Assembly: GCA_002633005.1 (NCBI GenBank)
Contig: NMRA01000263.1
Location: 126,824 to 190,266, forward strand
DNA from: Phoronis australis
Taxonomy: Eukaryota > Phoronida > Phoronidae
Direction of reading: 5' to 3'
DNA: 63,443 nucleotides
The notes under the pieces were generated by a model. That model was not told the DNA's origin and ran no database searches. It worked only from the letters and a program-made list of their open reading frames with translations. The position numbers and the translations under genes were made by a program. Each line of letters starts with the position of its first letter. Position 1 is the first letter of the stretch. Positions 1 to 15,500 of the stretch are shown in pieces.

Positions 1-413
1 CACTTTTTCTAAGTCCCCCATATTAATAATGTAAGGTGTCAACTGACCATGTTCACCGTGCCACTGCAATGACAAATGAGACATTTTGCTTACATGACAT
101 TTTTCACTTTTCTGATGCCAGCCAGTCCTGGCTTATTTAGGAACCTATGGAATCTTGTTCTACTTTTTTTGCAATGATTCATGCCTGGAACAAGGTACCA
201 CTTGTGCTAACAAAGAAACGGGTGAAACACATGACGTCAGTATGAGTCAATGACCTACATTACATTTGGACATTTGTTGGCAACAGCGCCACCTGAGGTG
301 GCTCACAGACGCATTGAGTGCATCTTGACACATACTGTGACCATTTTCCAAACAACAAAAATGAACCCAATGTAGCAGTTCGGCTACCTGTGACAAGATT
401 GATTTTGCAGTAC
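1..413. other. Intron sequence, nothing recognised
   Basis: Downstream of the last visible exon of the minus-strand mosaic gene. No exon, repeat or RNA signature seen. Confidence 0.5.
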
Positions 414-584
414 CTGTGCATTGCTGACAGCACTCTCCAGGTCTCTGTATACCATGGGTACATGTGACTGGACACGTCTCCTTGGGTTGACAGGAAACAG
501 AGCCCTCAATACACCGGCACACGGTGCAAAGCTCAGGCGACCACTCATCACCGTGTTCATACTGTCTGCCCTCGTGTGAACAAC
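414..584 (-). CDS. Exon: complete VWC domain (last exon in window)
   Basis: CSHEGRQYEHGDEWSPELC, CTVCRCIEGSVSC and PGECCQQCT: full VWC. Acceptor gacaag, donor gtactg, phase 1 to 1, so another phase-1 exon must follow outside the window. I saw no exon in 1-413. Confidence 0.9.
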
Positions 585-3500
585 CTTGTCAGAGAACAAA
601 ACAAAGATGCTGAAATGATGTTATAATATGAAGTAAATGCCAAAAAAAATTGGAGAAATTTCCGTTTCCCCGTCAAACCTTTGTTTTAACTACTTTGAAG
701 GGGAATTTTTCTTCAGATACCAAGATGGTAAATTCAAGGGCTCTGATGGAGCTTTCTAAGTTTGACTGAAAGGTCTAAAGTCATGGCAAACAATTTATGT
801 TTAGAGTCAGCCACGTGGTGATTGCCATAAATTTTTGAGGTAAATGAACATAATTTGAGTTAAATTATTTGAATGTATCAACCAAGGTCACAGTGATTTC
901 CCTGACAACATGTTTCTGATCAGTGTTTCTGTACAGTAGTAAACTGCTAATTATATTTTACAACTGGCAAATGGCAGACTATTTTCATCATTGATAGTTA
1001 ACTGTTGAAGTCACAGGCCTTGACATCAGTGAATGTCTGGCAGACAACGATGAGAACTGGCCATTTGTAACAAAATCACTAAAACACAAGTTTCATAGCT
1101 CCTGTCAAAGCCACAAATTTCAACAGGTCTATCCTATCCCACAATAATCTAAATGCATTTTTCTGCTGTAAAACTGATAAATGTACCATTAGAAGCTTCC
1201 TAATTTGTATTTTCTGTCACAGAGAACACTGCAAGACTGTTTGGGACAACATGACGTAACACTCACGTGGACAGTGGGTTGGGCAGCACTCTCCAAGTGG
1301 AGTGACTGGCTGGTTGCATTTAAACTCCACTTCGGGGCATCGCCTGGAGATGCAGCGAACCACACTTTTGCTGCATGAACAGTTGAGACATCGGTTGAAC
1401 TGGGGCGTGAACACTTGTCCGTCTCTGAACGTCTTGCCTTCATACAGGCACTCTGAAAGGGTAATATGTGTCACGGCACAGGGACCTCGCTCACCTGAGA
1501 GCAAAGGTGTCTGTGCCTTCTGAGGGTAATTTTTGGTTGAGGAGTCACCCAGCACTAATTCCAAATCTCAGTTGCCATCCTTCATCAGCAGTATGCTTCA
1601 ATAGACAAAATTGACGTTTGAAGGAGTGATTCAAACTTTAAAAGGAATTTTTGATAATTGGAGAGAAAGTTTGGAGCCTGACTAAGAGCGATTTTGCATT
1701 TTAAAATATTTTAAAATAATTGGGGAATGAGGATGATATTTGGCCCCAGAATCAAGACATCGAGGGCCTTACATCAGCAACTTCATTTGGAATAAATACA
1801 ACATGTATATTATGTTATACTCTTCTAATAGTGCAGGCAAAACAATGAAGATGATTTGACAGTTTTGTCAGAGGATGCCATGATTTTATCACAACTTCCC
1901 CATTAGTGGTATATGTTGGCAGAGGACCTGAGATGAATCGAATCATGGAGTGTAAGATACTTCACGTTTGTTTGCTCCGGGTGGCTCATGGTCACGTGTA
2001 TATTCATGACTGAATGGACTGAATGTAATTTGCATATAACCTGACCCTCATTTCAGTATAAGTGTTGTGCGCTGACTCGATTTACTTACATTGTGGCAGT
2101 GCATATTTGGCGTCAGTGAGGAGAGCCAGGGAGCGGCAGTATTGAGGTATTTTTCATGGTATTTTTCGTATTTGGTATTTCCGAATTTGCATTTGGGCTT
2201 ATCTGTGAGGTTTGCTATGCATTTTGTTTTTATTTTTAGAACTGAAACAGAGAAGAACTGTGAAAATGTCAATGAGAAATGTTTCACGTCTCTCAATAAA
2301 GCACTTTTAAAAGATGTAACTCCTCTTGACTTGCCAAACACTCATATGGAGTCTCCAGACCAAACTGTCATGGCATAAGTTTTAGATGACTGTGCTGTTA
2401 GAACTCATACACCTTTTAATGTCAAACTTGATCATGAAGGCCATTGATGAGTTCCACAGGACATGCAGTTCATTCATTAACACAACAAATTAATATAAAA
2501 GAACAGATAAGCATCAGCAAGATATTATTCTTCTAAATTTTTTCGCACTGGTGGATCTAGGATGTTGTAAGGGGGTGTCCCAATGAAAATTTCCAAAAGT
2601 TCAAACATTTGCGATGACCCTAGAAAGGGTATGTTGATGCCTTTTAGAGTTTGGTCATCCTGGATCAGTCCGCACAAAAGATCTGTTCAGCTTCTTTCAC
2701 CAATGCAAAATGCATACCAAAAGACAGGAAAAAATTTCTGAAGATATTTTATGAATATGGAGATTATTCACACACTGTCGAAAATGACAAACTGTGCCTA
2801 CAACAAAATGTAATAGCATACATAACTCTCCACCTCACCTACCTCCTGGACATTCGCGACAACACTGGCCAGGGACACTGACTGCTGTATCTGGACAGTT
2901 GAGTGGAGGACACGTCTCTTCACGACACCTGACACTGCCATAAGCACAGCGACACGTCCTACAAGGATCTGGCTCAAACCTTCGCCCATGCCTGTATGGC
3001 TTGCCCTCAAACAGACAGTCTGTAAAACGATGGCAATCTTAATAGTACGTTGGACATGTACCAGCACATGACAACTTCCTCATATACCACAATGATTTTT
3101 ACATAGTTTTAAGAAAGCCTTTTAGCCTTGATCGTTGATAAAATATCACTTGGTTCCATCTCAAATGTCCCACATATAAGGCGCATGCACCTATGAAAGT
3201 TCCAGGTGCAGTTCCACAATTAGGCGCATACGCTCAATTGTAGAGTTGTAATTCTTACTTATCAGAAAATACTTGATGCAGATCCATCTGTTGCAGACAT
3301 ACTTATGGTAAAAATTATTCAGTGAAAAATTAATTGTTTTGCACAAGAACCAAGATGAGGGCCTTTTGCTGGTCTGTTTACAGTATTTTATTTTGTTCCA
3401 TGGATAGTACAGTGTGGTCATACAGGTCAAGGGACCACTGGAAAAATGTCTCTGCAAGATAACCATGATCTGCACTAAGGTAACATCAAATTTAACAGTA

Positions 3501-6500
3501 ATATTTTCCCTTTAAGCAAGGATTAGACGTTAAAGCATAACTTCACGCCATGCAATCAACTCATAAACATATTGAAAACAAAGACCTTTTTTCCTTAGTC
3601 ATATGTGTCCTTTGAGGTAAGCACTCCAGCTACAAAATGTGCTAGCAGAAACAGTCAAACACTTTTGGGTAACTCGACTCTCCAACAATTAAAGGACCAG
3701 CAAAACTGAAACTTGGAACCGTTCACATAACCAACATTTTCGCTACTAGCAAAAGCGCTGTTTCAGTCATTATGTGGTTAGATTAAGATTATCTAGGACC
3801 TACCACAAAATTGTCCAAATTTGGGAAACTTGGAAACATCATGTCCAAAAAATGACTGATAGGATTTACATGAAAAATGTTGTCAGGATTTGTTTTCAAA
3901 ATGTTTCACTTTCGCATGAGAGGCTAACAAAATATAGGACTTTTATGACTTTTTCAAGCAAAATTAAAAGTTGCATAAAATGAAAACAAAAAGAAAACAG
4001 TATGTTTAAGACTTCATCTTGAACATAAAGACAGTCATGTTTTTAATGTCATTGTTTTGCTTCGAGTATACCTTTAGGTAAATTTTATCAAATTTTATAG
4101 CCACATGACCTAAATATTGACAGATTGGTATAAAATCAAAGTCATATTCTACAGGTTTTCTACTTTTAGAAAATATATACTTACAACTGTGTTAATTTCT
4201 ACAATGTAGTTGGATGTTTGACTCAATAAGCAAACTTATCAATAAGGTCCTACATAACCTTAAAAGATCCCTCTTAAACTACACACAGTACTGTACTTCC
4301 CATTCTTACCTGAACAGCCAGGACAACACACTCCAGGTGGTATAAATGGGTGACTACATGACACGGGTGGGCACTTGGTCTCTTTGCATGTTGTTTTGCC
4401 ATTCTGCGATGGATGGGCAATAATAAATTTGAAGAACTCAAAATTCATCATCAGGGGCTAGTAAATGTGACGGGACATTAGTAACTGTACGTTATTGTTA
4501 TGCTGAGTTGTTATTGTCCATTTATTCTTATGCTAAGGGCTGTTCCAGCAAAATCTGTATGGGAGGGGGGGAAGGCACTTTTATTTCATACCCACCGCCC
4601 ATATTTTTCATTTATTTCTCCAACCCATGACCCATAATTTTTTAATTATTTTTAATAGGTTAAAATATAAAATCCAACACTTCCAAACAAATTGCCTCTA
4701 GGAGGACCTGTTGAGAACTTAAATGATTGACAGACAAGAACTAGTTGTCTTGTCCAATATTGTCAAAAACTAAAGTAGCCTGTGAGCAATACTTTTGGCA
4801 GCCACCAGGTGTCTCTGTTCACCATGTGTCTAAAATTTCAATGAACATTTTTGCAATTATAAGGATCTATGAATCTCAAACTGTCTCCACGAACTCTTTT
4901 ATACTTCTATGTCAAGTGAATATTGGAACTTGTTTAGCTTACTCCTCATACTTTTTATTTAAAAATCATCAATTTTCTTATATGTGTTAAAACCAGTTTA
5001 GTGTTGCATAACTTCAATTCAATAGGACTGCAGACAAACAGTTGACTCAAATCAAGTTGCCCATGACTTGTTTAATGGCTTAGTGAACATATTGCACTCT
5101 GTTCACTGGNTGCTGGTCTGTTTACAGTACTTTATTTTGTTCCATGGATAGTACAGTGTGGTCATACAGGTCAAGGGACCACTGGAAAAATGTCTCTGCA
5201 AGATAACCATGATCTGCACTAAGGTAACATCAAATTTAACAGTAATATTTTCCCTTTAAGCAAGGACTAGACGTTAAAGCATAACTTCACGCCATGCAAT
5301 CAACTCATAAACATATTGAAAACAAAGACCTTTTTTCCTTAGTCATATGTGTCCTTTGAGGTGAGCACTCCAGCTACAAAATGTGCTAGCAGAAACAGTC
5401 AATCACTTTTGGGTAACTCGACTCTCCAACAATTAAAGGACCAGCAAAACTGAAACTTGGAACCGTTCACATAACCAACATTTTCGCTACAAGCAAAAGC
5501 GCTGTTTCAGTCATTATGTGGTTAGATTAAGATTATGTAGGACCTACCACAAAATTGTCCAAATTTGGGAAACTTGGAAACATCATGTCCAAAAAATGAC
5601 TGATAGGATTTACATGAAAAATGTTGTCAGGATTTGTTTTCAAAATGTTTCACTTTTGCATGAGAGGCTAACAAAATGTAGGACTTTTATGACTTTTTCA
5701 AGCAAAATTAAAAGTTGCATAAAATGAAAACAAAAAGAAAACAGTATGTTTAAGACTTCATCTTGAACATAAAGACAGTCATGTTTTTAATGTCATTGTT
5801 TTGCTTCGCGTATACCTTTAGGTAAATTTTATCAAATTTCATAGTCACATGACCTAAATATTGACAGATTGGTATAAAATCAAAGTCATATTCTACAGGT
5901 TTTCTACTTTTAGAAAATATATACTTACAACTGTGTTAATTTCTACAATGTAGTTGGATGTTTGACTCAATAAGCAAACTTATCAATAAGGTCCTCCATA
6001 ACCTTAAAAGATCCCTCTTGAACTACACACAGTACTGTACTTCCCATTCTTACCTGAACAGCCAGGACAACACACTCCAGGTGGTATAAATGGGTGACTA
6101 CATGACACAGGTGGACACTTGGTCTCTTTGCATGTTGTTTTTCCATTCTGCAATGGATGGGCAATAATAAATTTGAAGAACTCAAAATTCATCATCAGGG
6201 GCTAGTAAATGTGACGGGACGATAATAACTGTATGTTATTGTTACGCTTAGTTGCTATTGTTCATTTATTCTTATGCTAATGTATTTTCTGCGTCTCAGT
6301 GAGCCTTTGTTACGTGGGCATGCGGGCACGACTGTATGTGTCGGGCACTTCGCTAGCGACAGGCTTCATAGAAGGGTGTTTCCTTCTTTCTGTGGCAACT
6401 GTGGATTGAGCATATTATGTAATTTCGAACTGAACTGTAATGTACATGTATGTGTAAGGTGAAATACACATTTTGGTGATCTGTGAAGATTTGATTTGTT

Positions 6501-9500
6501 ACATAAAATAACAATTATTCATGGAAAGTGTACACATTCAGGTAACAAAGAGTTCCCCATGCATACATTGGCTTCAAGGTAAACAAGAAGTTTTTATATC
6601 AGACTCTGTGATTCAAAAACAACAATTGATTATGAAGCTGTCAAATAAAGTACGTGACAGGCAATGATAACTGGCCAGGAGGTTTTAAGACCAGTTTTCG
6701 ATAAAACATGGCATTACACGCCTGATGTAAACAACAGGCGTTTTCACTAAAGATGAACAATACACCTATCAAATTTCATATTAAAAGCTCAGCAACCACT
6801 TTAATTAGCCATTTTAATGCACTACGCGGTGCAAATATGGTTGTTCTCTATTTGTAAAAAGAGTCACTGGTGACAATACGGGTTAACTTGTAGATGCTTA
6901 ATTGGCAAGAGATGGACACTGGTATTAGAACTTTCAAGAAATTGGGGATGGGCACTTACCCAAGCATGGGTACTTAACCTGAGCCAGTGTCGCCCTGGCC
7001 CATGGATCCAAAGTTTAAAGAATTTGTTGCAAAATTAGTTACCGACATAAAAGTTGGTGATGCAAAAATGATTTTGGATAGAACCTCCTAGTAAGACATT
7101 TAAATTGAGAAACTCAATAACTCAGGAAATGGGTGCAGAGGATATCAAGGCATTAAAAACAAAATTATTTTTAAAAAAACTGTACCTGTCCATTTACCAA
7201 AAGTTACTAACTACTCCCATGTAAATGCTCAGGGATTTGCACTTAATATGTTTACAGGATGATGTTTACTATAACTAGTGACATGCAAGTGTCAAATGAA
7301 ACAAAAATAATGTTACTTCATTTGTAACAGGTAAGCAGACTGGGTGTATTTTGGGAGCTGAAGTTGGTGGCATTCAAAGGTTAGGGCTCTTTTAAGGAAC
7401 CAAAAGTTATGACTATGAATTGGGAGGTGAGCATATCGATTGTGGATGTTTGAATCTGATAATTAAACTTGGGAGTGGTAGTTCAGCAGATCAGGGATGC
7501 CAACATAGAAGACTATTGTGGTAACTTTAAATTTGTTTCCAGTATATGAATATTTCCAAACCAAATCATTATTTTGAAGCTCAGTTCTCCATAATGAAAC
7601 AAAGGATGATGTGACGATATTAAACAATTATTCAAACAGATTGTAAGCAAGTCACCTCATGCAATATGCCATACCTCACAACGACATGTGCGACAGTCAT
7701 CCTCTCTCCAGGTGGCGCCATGAGCTTTATCACCACAGTCTAGACAAGTAGGACAGCAGTTGCCAGGCAACGTGATGGGTGATTGACAGAACTCCATATC
7801 TGGACACTCCTTGCTCCTGCATCTTATATTTCCATTGGTGCATCGACACCTCTGACAAGGATCACTGGGTGGAGTAAACTCTGCACCATTAACATATGGC
7901 TTGCCAAGGTATTCACAACCTGGATGACGAAATGATCAAGATGACATAAACCTACCATTGTCAACGAAATTTATTAATTTAGAGCTACAAAACTGATCTC
8001 AATTTCCTCCTTATTCAGATGAGAAATGATCAGAAATTTGTTTTTGGTATACGGTGAATTTCTGGCAACTTAAATGAATACTACCACTGACTATAACTCT
8101 ATTAACATAATAGCAAGGAAAGGGATTAATGTAGTTTAATAATTTTATTTTGTCATATTATTCTCATACTGAAAACAACACAGCTATCATCATAATTATT
8201 GCTATGAACTACACAGCTGACATCAAACATTTGGTAAAAATTTGAGACATTCGCAGTAATAATGTCAGTTTAGCCATACATTTGTACACAAGGCATGTCG
8301 TTTTAAACACGACATTGCATTTGCCCTTAACATCCCTAATGGATGTTCTCTTCAATTGGCAGTAGTCACATCTAGCATCAGGTGTTAGTTTGTAATTCAA
8401 CTGCTGAAAGCACATGGTAGTATTACTGACGTTCATTTGTTTATACTGCCATGAGCTTTGAACCATTGATACTAGATCTCCTGCCACCTGTTGGAGAGAC
8501 TGTCCATTAAGGCTGCTACAGGCAAATTTATTGTTGTGTTTAACAAAACACGTCTTAAAAATTTGCGTTGTAACTGAACAAACTTTACAGTGTGAAGCAA
8601 ACTTTAAAGGAGATGGTAAAACGTCAAATCTGACACTGTCTAATTGTACTGACCATCACAAGTAGAGCAGCACTGGCCAGGTAAGGTGACTGGGTTGTTA
8701 CAGGTGATCCTAGGACAGTGCTGTGGACCACACTCGATGGAACCCATCTGAAAATAGGAAGGGAATGAGAAGGACTGCTTAAAAGGTAGACAAAGCACAA
8801 TATGCTGCAAGGCAGTTCTGATCCAATGGTAAAGTGTACCAAATTCTAGAACAATGTAATACCTACATGTGAAAACATGAGACAGCACTGGCAAGTGATG
8901 AAAAGTTATACCCAAATGGGTACAAATATTTCCTCCCACCGTCCCTGCAGAGAAACAGTTCTTGACCACAAGTCACATCATTCATCCAAGACAGCCTTGC
9001 AAAGCTTAATTAACTAGTACTCAAGACAATATTATTTGACAATATGTCACATAAAAATTGACGTAAAATATGTGTTCAAAGAAACTAAGGAAAACATCTT
9101 ATCCTTTTACTCTATCAAACCAAACAGATAGTTCTCAGTACAATGTTGGAAATGGGAAAAATGCGAGAGAATTTACAAAGCCTTGTACAACCTGAGTACG
9201 GACCACTGATCTGTGTTTCACTAAAAGGCGTATTCATTTTTGTCTGTCCCCATCCCATTTCATTAAGACGAGCTCTGGCATTCTAAGAACGAGCATGGAG
9301 TGATAGTCTTTTCCAATATGACAGTATGTCTTGTTTTGTGGGAAGATTAATAAATAAAAAGACACAGACTACAAAAAGATAGACATGATAAAAATGCTAC
9401 AAAGACTGACCAAACACTGACAAACTTCACATTTTGTACTGCCTGACCAAGAGGTCCCCTCCTCACGTTTGGCTCCAGTATAGGGATCCACACAACCTGT

Positions 9501-12500
9501 AAAGAGCAACAGATAATCTGAGATTGAAAAACAATACTCGCCATTTTGGCTGATATTAATTCATATCAGGCTGATGATCAGTGATCATTATTCACAGAAT
9601 CATTCATGGAAATTATCTTTTAATCACTTATCATTGCTCAGTGATAAGAAACCATAAAAATTATCATTTCTGGCCGTCATGACCATTCACTACAGACTGC
9701 TTGACACTAAGCTCAGTGAGAATGTAAGTTGTCTTGTTGCAGCTGGTCATTTAATGCAAATTCCTCAGTAGATAAGGACAATGGATGAAAAAGATCAGAT
9801 ATCACTATTTCATTGTAAAGTGATACCAAAGTCCCAGAAAAGTTGGCTCTTGCTGATGGTTTTGGTTTCACCAGAGCTATACCCACAGCAACCATAAATC
9901 TTAAATGAAACGAAATTGTTCAGTAGCACGCCTGCTATGAAAGTATCTCTGTCTGCATAACGTAATAAACACTTACCAAGACACTGAACTTGACGACCAG
10001 TCAGACCGTCAATCCAGATAGGCAGACATGAGCCACAGTTGTACACTCTACACACAGCTGTCTTGTGTCCCGCACACGTCAGTCCGCGACACAGTGATTG
10101 GTCGCATGCAATTGGTGGCTTATCAACTGGGCAACCACTGCCAAAGTGGGTGACTAGACACAACCTGTGGTGAGGAGATCAGATATTGGAGTGTCTTCAT
10201 CGATTTTCAATAACAAATTGTAGGAGAGTACTTTGTCCATTTTCTTGTGAACTGTTATCAACTTGATGTACTTAAAGTTTACAGAGCGCTGTTTATCATA
10301 AGTAATATGACTATTAACCTCATGGTTATTTTCCGTTTCTTACAATGGTGAGCGCTGAATGTTTTAATTTTGTGATCCTCATAAAAAGTTGTGAAACAAA
10401 GCAAGTTTTCTGTGGTAATACTCTGGTTGGAATTGATTTATGACATAATAAATGGATTCATTCTTATTCTACCTTACTTTAAGGTTGGCCATTTCTCACC
10501 AACTGATGCAACACTCAAATAAGTTCAACTGACTAAACAGCTTATGGTTTGACTGACAAACATTTGATAAACTTAAAGCATTCAACTAACATTTACACTA
10601 ACAGTTAAGAACGTATACTAATTACTTATTTCAGAAAACCATTTGCATTTGTAACATATATTATGCGGGCTTGTTTCAATAAGTTCATCAACACATCATC
10701 ACCAAAGCAAACAGAGACTGTGCTCTAATCTACAATATTTGAAACATGGACGACAACAATGTCAAAAGAGTTACCCGTATATCTCTACATTAATTGACAG
10801 TGATTAGCATCTAGGCAACACCAAATTTCTAAATGTACAAGAAAACTACCTTGCATCAGGATCTATTGGCAGCCACAGCCGATCAGACGTCACAGAGGTT
10901 GACCTTGGTCTGTAATTTTGGTCAACCATTCGTCGGCTCAGCCAATCAATGACCAGCTGCTTTGTAAGACTTTCTTGATTGGATCTGTCCAGCCAATAGA
11001 CAGGGAACCACCATGACTTAAGTGAGGACACCTGTGGACAGATTCTGCTGATCTGTTCCAGAGTAGATACGTTGACGCTTGGCAGGCGCTTTTCCACCCA
11101 GGCTTTGACACGAATGTATAGAGGTCCTCTGTAGTAGTTGTTACAGTTCCTGGCATCATAGCCCTGGGAGTTGAATCCAAAGATATCAAAACCTTGGCGA
11201 TTGAAACCAAATCTATTTATGTTGTAGATGTTGTAACCGTATGGATCAAACTGGTGTAGCTTACTTTCATCCACACCAGGTCGATAGAGTCCATTCTGGT
11301 GGAAACCAAATGGTGTGTACCCTTCCATGTCAAAACCATAGCGGTTATACCCTGATCTATCGAATCCACTTATACTGAAGCCATCTCTGTTGAATCCCTC
11401 TCTATCATATCCGTAGCGATCAAACCCTGACATGTCATAACCATCTCGTCCATAGCCTTCCTTATCAAAGCCGTACACATTGTATATTCCCCGGTTGTCA
11501 GGACGACCTTCGCGATTGACACCCAATCGATTGAAGCCATCACGGTCGAAACCTTCCCTGTCAAAACCATGGCGATCATAACCATCTAAGTCGTAACCAA
11601 GTTCGGGTTGTGTCACATTACATTTGGCACCTTCTGTCAACGACACATACTTGACGCACAGCTGATCTTCACTGGAGAAGACATCGTCTGGAGAAACACC
11701 AAATGGTGCCATTGGTACATACCTCTCCGCTGGCAAATACTGGAAGACACCATCAGGATGCCTGCTCTGCCACTCATCCCACAATTTGTCGATGTAAGCA
11801 TAATGGGAGAAGAACAGTGGATCATATGGACTGTAGGGTGTGGCCATGTGGCCACCAACTGCCTGATGGAACAGACTGGACATTGCCTCCACCTGCAGAC
11901 GGAATTTATCGTAGGACGGCTCCTTCAATAGTAATTCGATATCTACAACATCTGGAAGACGGATATTGATATCTAGCTTCCTTCTCAAACAAGGACTCCA
12001 GAATGGTGGATGTGCCTCTTTAAATGGATGGTGACGGACACACTCGGAGTCCGCTTCGCCATTACCACCAAATACATTTGCCTGCCAAATATAGGCCCTC
12101 TTGAAATCGCCCACGTCTGCTGTCCAGTCATAATAGGGAACAAACAGCCTACAATCAATCCTAGCTAACTCCCTCTCAAACATTGCCAAGAAGTACCTAT
12201 GCCAGGGCAAGAACGCCAGGCTGCCGTAAGCCTGGGGGACATGGTGAGCGTGCTGCTCAGCCAGTTTGCTCCATTTGGAGTTTTCTCCTGTGGACAGCAC
12301 CTTGATGGCTGCCTGGTACCTGTCTAGTTCATCGCGGGTCAATTCACGTATTTCCTTCCTTAGAACTGTGGTGGTGCAGTCGCTGACGATAGCACCACCA
12401 AGTGAGCACCTGTACGTTTGACAGCCAGAGCTGAATTTCTGTCCCAAGCGGTAAGTTTTGTCCAGGAAGTGACAACCACAAGACTCCTTGCAGTCTATAT

Positions 12501-15500
12501 TTCCACAGTTGGATCCAGGAACAAACTTGACAACCTGATAAGAACAATAAAGGCTAAATGAAAATGCCAACCGAGTAATGTACAGACAATTCACTCCCTG
12601 GCACACACTTTATACTCATGGTAAAGACGTCAACACTGAGAAGTCACACTTTATTACGAGATACTACAACTTCTGTTGTTAATTGATACACATATCGAAC
12701 TGATGAATTTTGTTTTAACTATAAGAGTCAGGAGGAAGCCAAAGAAAACAAAAATAACAGAAACAATATTTGCAGTGACGTAATCAGTCTTTGAAAAATG
12801 GTAAAATAATGAGTTTGGTAAATAATTTTTGTGCAAAATAAACCGAAAATCAGGTAACACGTCCTTAAAGCTGCATTTCGCCCCGTTTTGCTGGCTAAAA
12901 ACAAAAATCAAATTAGGCCTTTCACTCGCATACAATCAGTCTCAAAATATTCCTTACCGTGATGGGATTCCATTTCCGTTACCAAATGGCGCATGTACAC
13001 ATTGTTTGTGACTTAAATTGGAAATGGAAATGGAATCCTCTCACAGTAAACAATATAATGCAACCAATTTTATGACTCAGCAAAAGTCATAAGATGATTT
13101 TCGGTTGCTAGCCAGCTAAACAAGGCGAATTGCAGCTTTAAGTTACCAGTGACATCAATGGATGTCTATCACCCAGAAACTGTCCAGCAATGCATTTTAG
13201 AAATATCAGCAGTATCGAAGATGAAATCTGACAAATTAAGTACTGCATTTATTGTAGAGGTAATGTTGCTATATTATCTCACTTGTCTGCATGTTGAAGT
13301 TCAAAGGCCCACCAATGTACCTGTAACTGTGACTGCGACCTTTCCATCTGTTTACATGACTCTACAGAGTTTACATCAAAACAGTCATATCTAAAGCCAG
13401 CAGAGAGACCCCTATAGTTCACCGAACCTTCATTGTAACCATGACAGTTAAATCCACCCCTGCAATAAAACAAAGTAAAACACTTCACAGACATTTTTTG
13501 ACACATATTTCAAATAATAAAAACTGTGACATTTAAGTATGACAAAGTTGACAATTAAAGCTGATAAATGCACTTGCCTTCTGTCAAAAAATAGAATCAG
13601 ATTGTTCCACAGTCAGATGATAAGTAATTTCTGAGGTTAGGAAAAACTAACACTATGTCATTGCTCAAAATCAGACTCGGTAAGTTGGCATTACATGTGG
13701 GGTAATTTTTGCACCGAGCACGACTTAACACAAAATTTAATTTCGTTCATCGCAAGTTCATTAATCACCTCTAATCTGCGAAAGAGAGCCATTCTGTAAC
13801 TAGAATCCTGCTGCCCTCATAGTTATTACCAGCCTTTTTTGCTCTTAACAGAATTGGTCGTCATGACAGCAAAACGGTATTTTGTCCGATTACCTTTGTC
13901 TTGTACTGTATTAAGAACTCCTAATAGATCTGCTCATCACAGATGCAAAGAAATGTTTCGCAAGATTTTGTCACCAGTCTTTTCATAGACTTTGGTAATC
14001 TATGCTTACCCATCCCAGGTAAACTATGCTTACCCATCGCACAGTGGATATCAAGGTTATGTAGGAGCCTAGAAAAATATCTCCCAACTACTGGCTAACT
14101 TTAGAACATCACATCTAAGATATGGCTGCTGGAAACTTTCTGATACTATGCTGTGTGCACTAGTCTCCAAACTTTCTGATACTATGCTATGTGCACTAGT
14201 CTCCAAACTTTCTGATACTATGCTATGTGCACTAGTCTCCAAACTTTCTGATACTATGCTATGTGCACTAGTCTCCAAATTTTCTGATACTATGCTATGT
14301 GCACTAGTCTCCAAACTTTCTGATACTATGGTATGTGCACTAGTCTCCTAACTTCCTGATACTATGCTATGTGCACTAGTCTCCAAACTTTCTGATACTA
14401 TGTTATGTGCACTAGTCTCAAAATGCTGATAGGAATAGTGTTTAGAATGTTCCCTTTTAGCATGGGCTTTCAAAAAACAACAGAATTTAGTGTTATGCAT
14501 GAAAAAATTTATAAAACAAAAAAGGAATGTTTTAGAAAACTAAATGTGCTTTTGAGAACTGATTTTGAAAAATTATACCATTTTTGTTATTGGTACCATT
14601 GTTTTGTTATTAAATAATTATATACCTTAATTTCCTTTTTGTTAAATTTTACTAAAAACACATGATCATCTGATATTATCAATGTCAGATTGGTATAACT
14701 TCAAAAATCAAATAAACTTTCCACTTTCAGAAAATATATACTCTTTCAGAGTTAAAATCTATAGTTTTGTAGACCTGTCAATAAGGACCCACATTAACCA
14801 TATCAAGGAGGCTAGAAACAGAGTTTCGAAGCCAAACATTATTCAAAGACATTATCTGTGCCACACTCGCTAAAACCAGTGTTGATATACCATAAAAATT
14901 TTAAAAAATGAATTTAACACAGGATAGTGATACAACTCATTGAGACGAGTTCGGTGCATACCTTGCCTGCAATGACCCCCACATTTCCCAGATAACAACT
15001 TCCTCTACAATATCCGTAGAAGGTCTATAGGTTTCTTTTTTGTCAAAAGATCAAACAAAAAAGTTCAAAATCCACCACTCAAATCACCACTAACCTAAAA
15101 ATATGAGCACTGCCCCAGAAATCACTTTCGCACTCACCTATCCAAACCTGTGTCTATATGATACCCCTGGTCATTGTAGTCCACAATACCATCATACTCC
15201 CCAATGGAGCTCCAGCCAGTTCTGTTCCAACCATCCCTGTAACCAGACCCATCGTATCCCTGTCTGTCAACACCATCAGCATTGAGACCCCTCCTGTTAA
15301 ATCCTACAAACAAAAGTTGATTTACAAAACTCTAAAACAAAAAAACACTGTTGTATTCTTAACAACAGTTATCGTGTTTATAGAAAATTGAATCACTTAA
15401 CGACAGACCTGGGTAGGATGAAATTCAACATCCCTATAGTCATCGACCGAAGGAACATCGTTCCTGACATGAACACATAGCACTTATTGGTCCACATGTC

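Noticed and set aside
4310-6147. Using both copies of the VWC-half exon in one message
   Set aside because: Phase 1 to phase 0 joining shifts the frame and reaches a stop codon.
14133-14420. Tandem array as a CRISPR or as coding repeats
   Set aside because: There are no unique spacers, and the open frames only reflect a period divisible by three in an intron.
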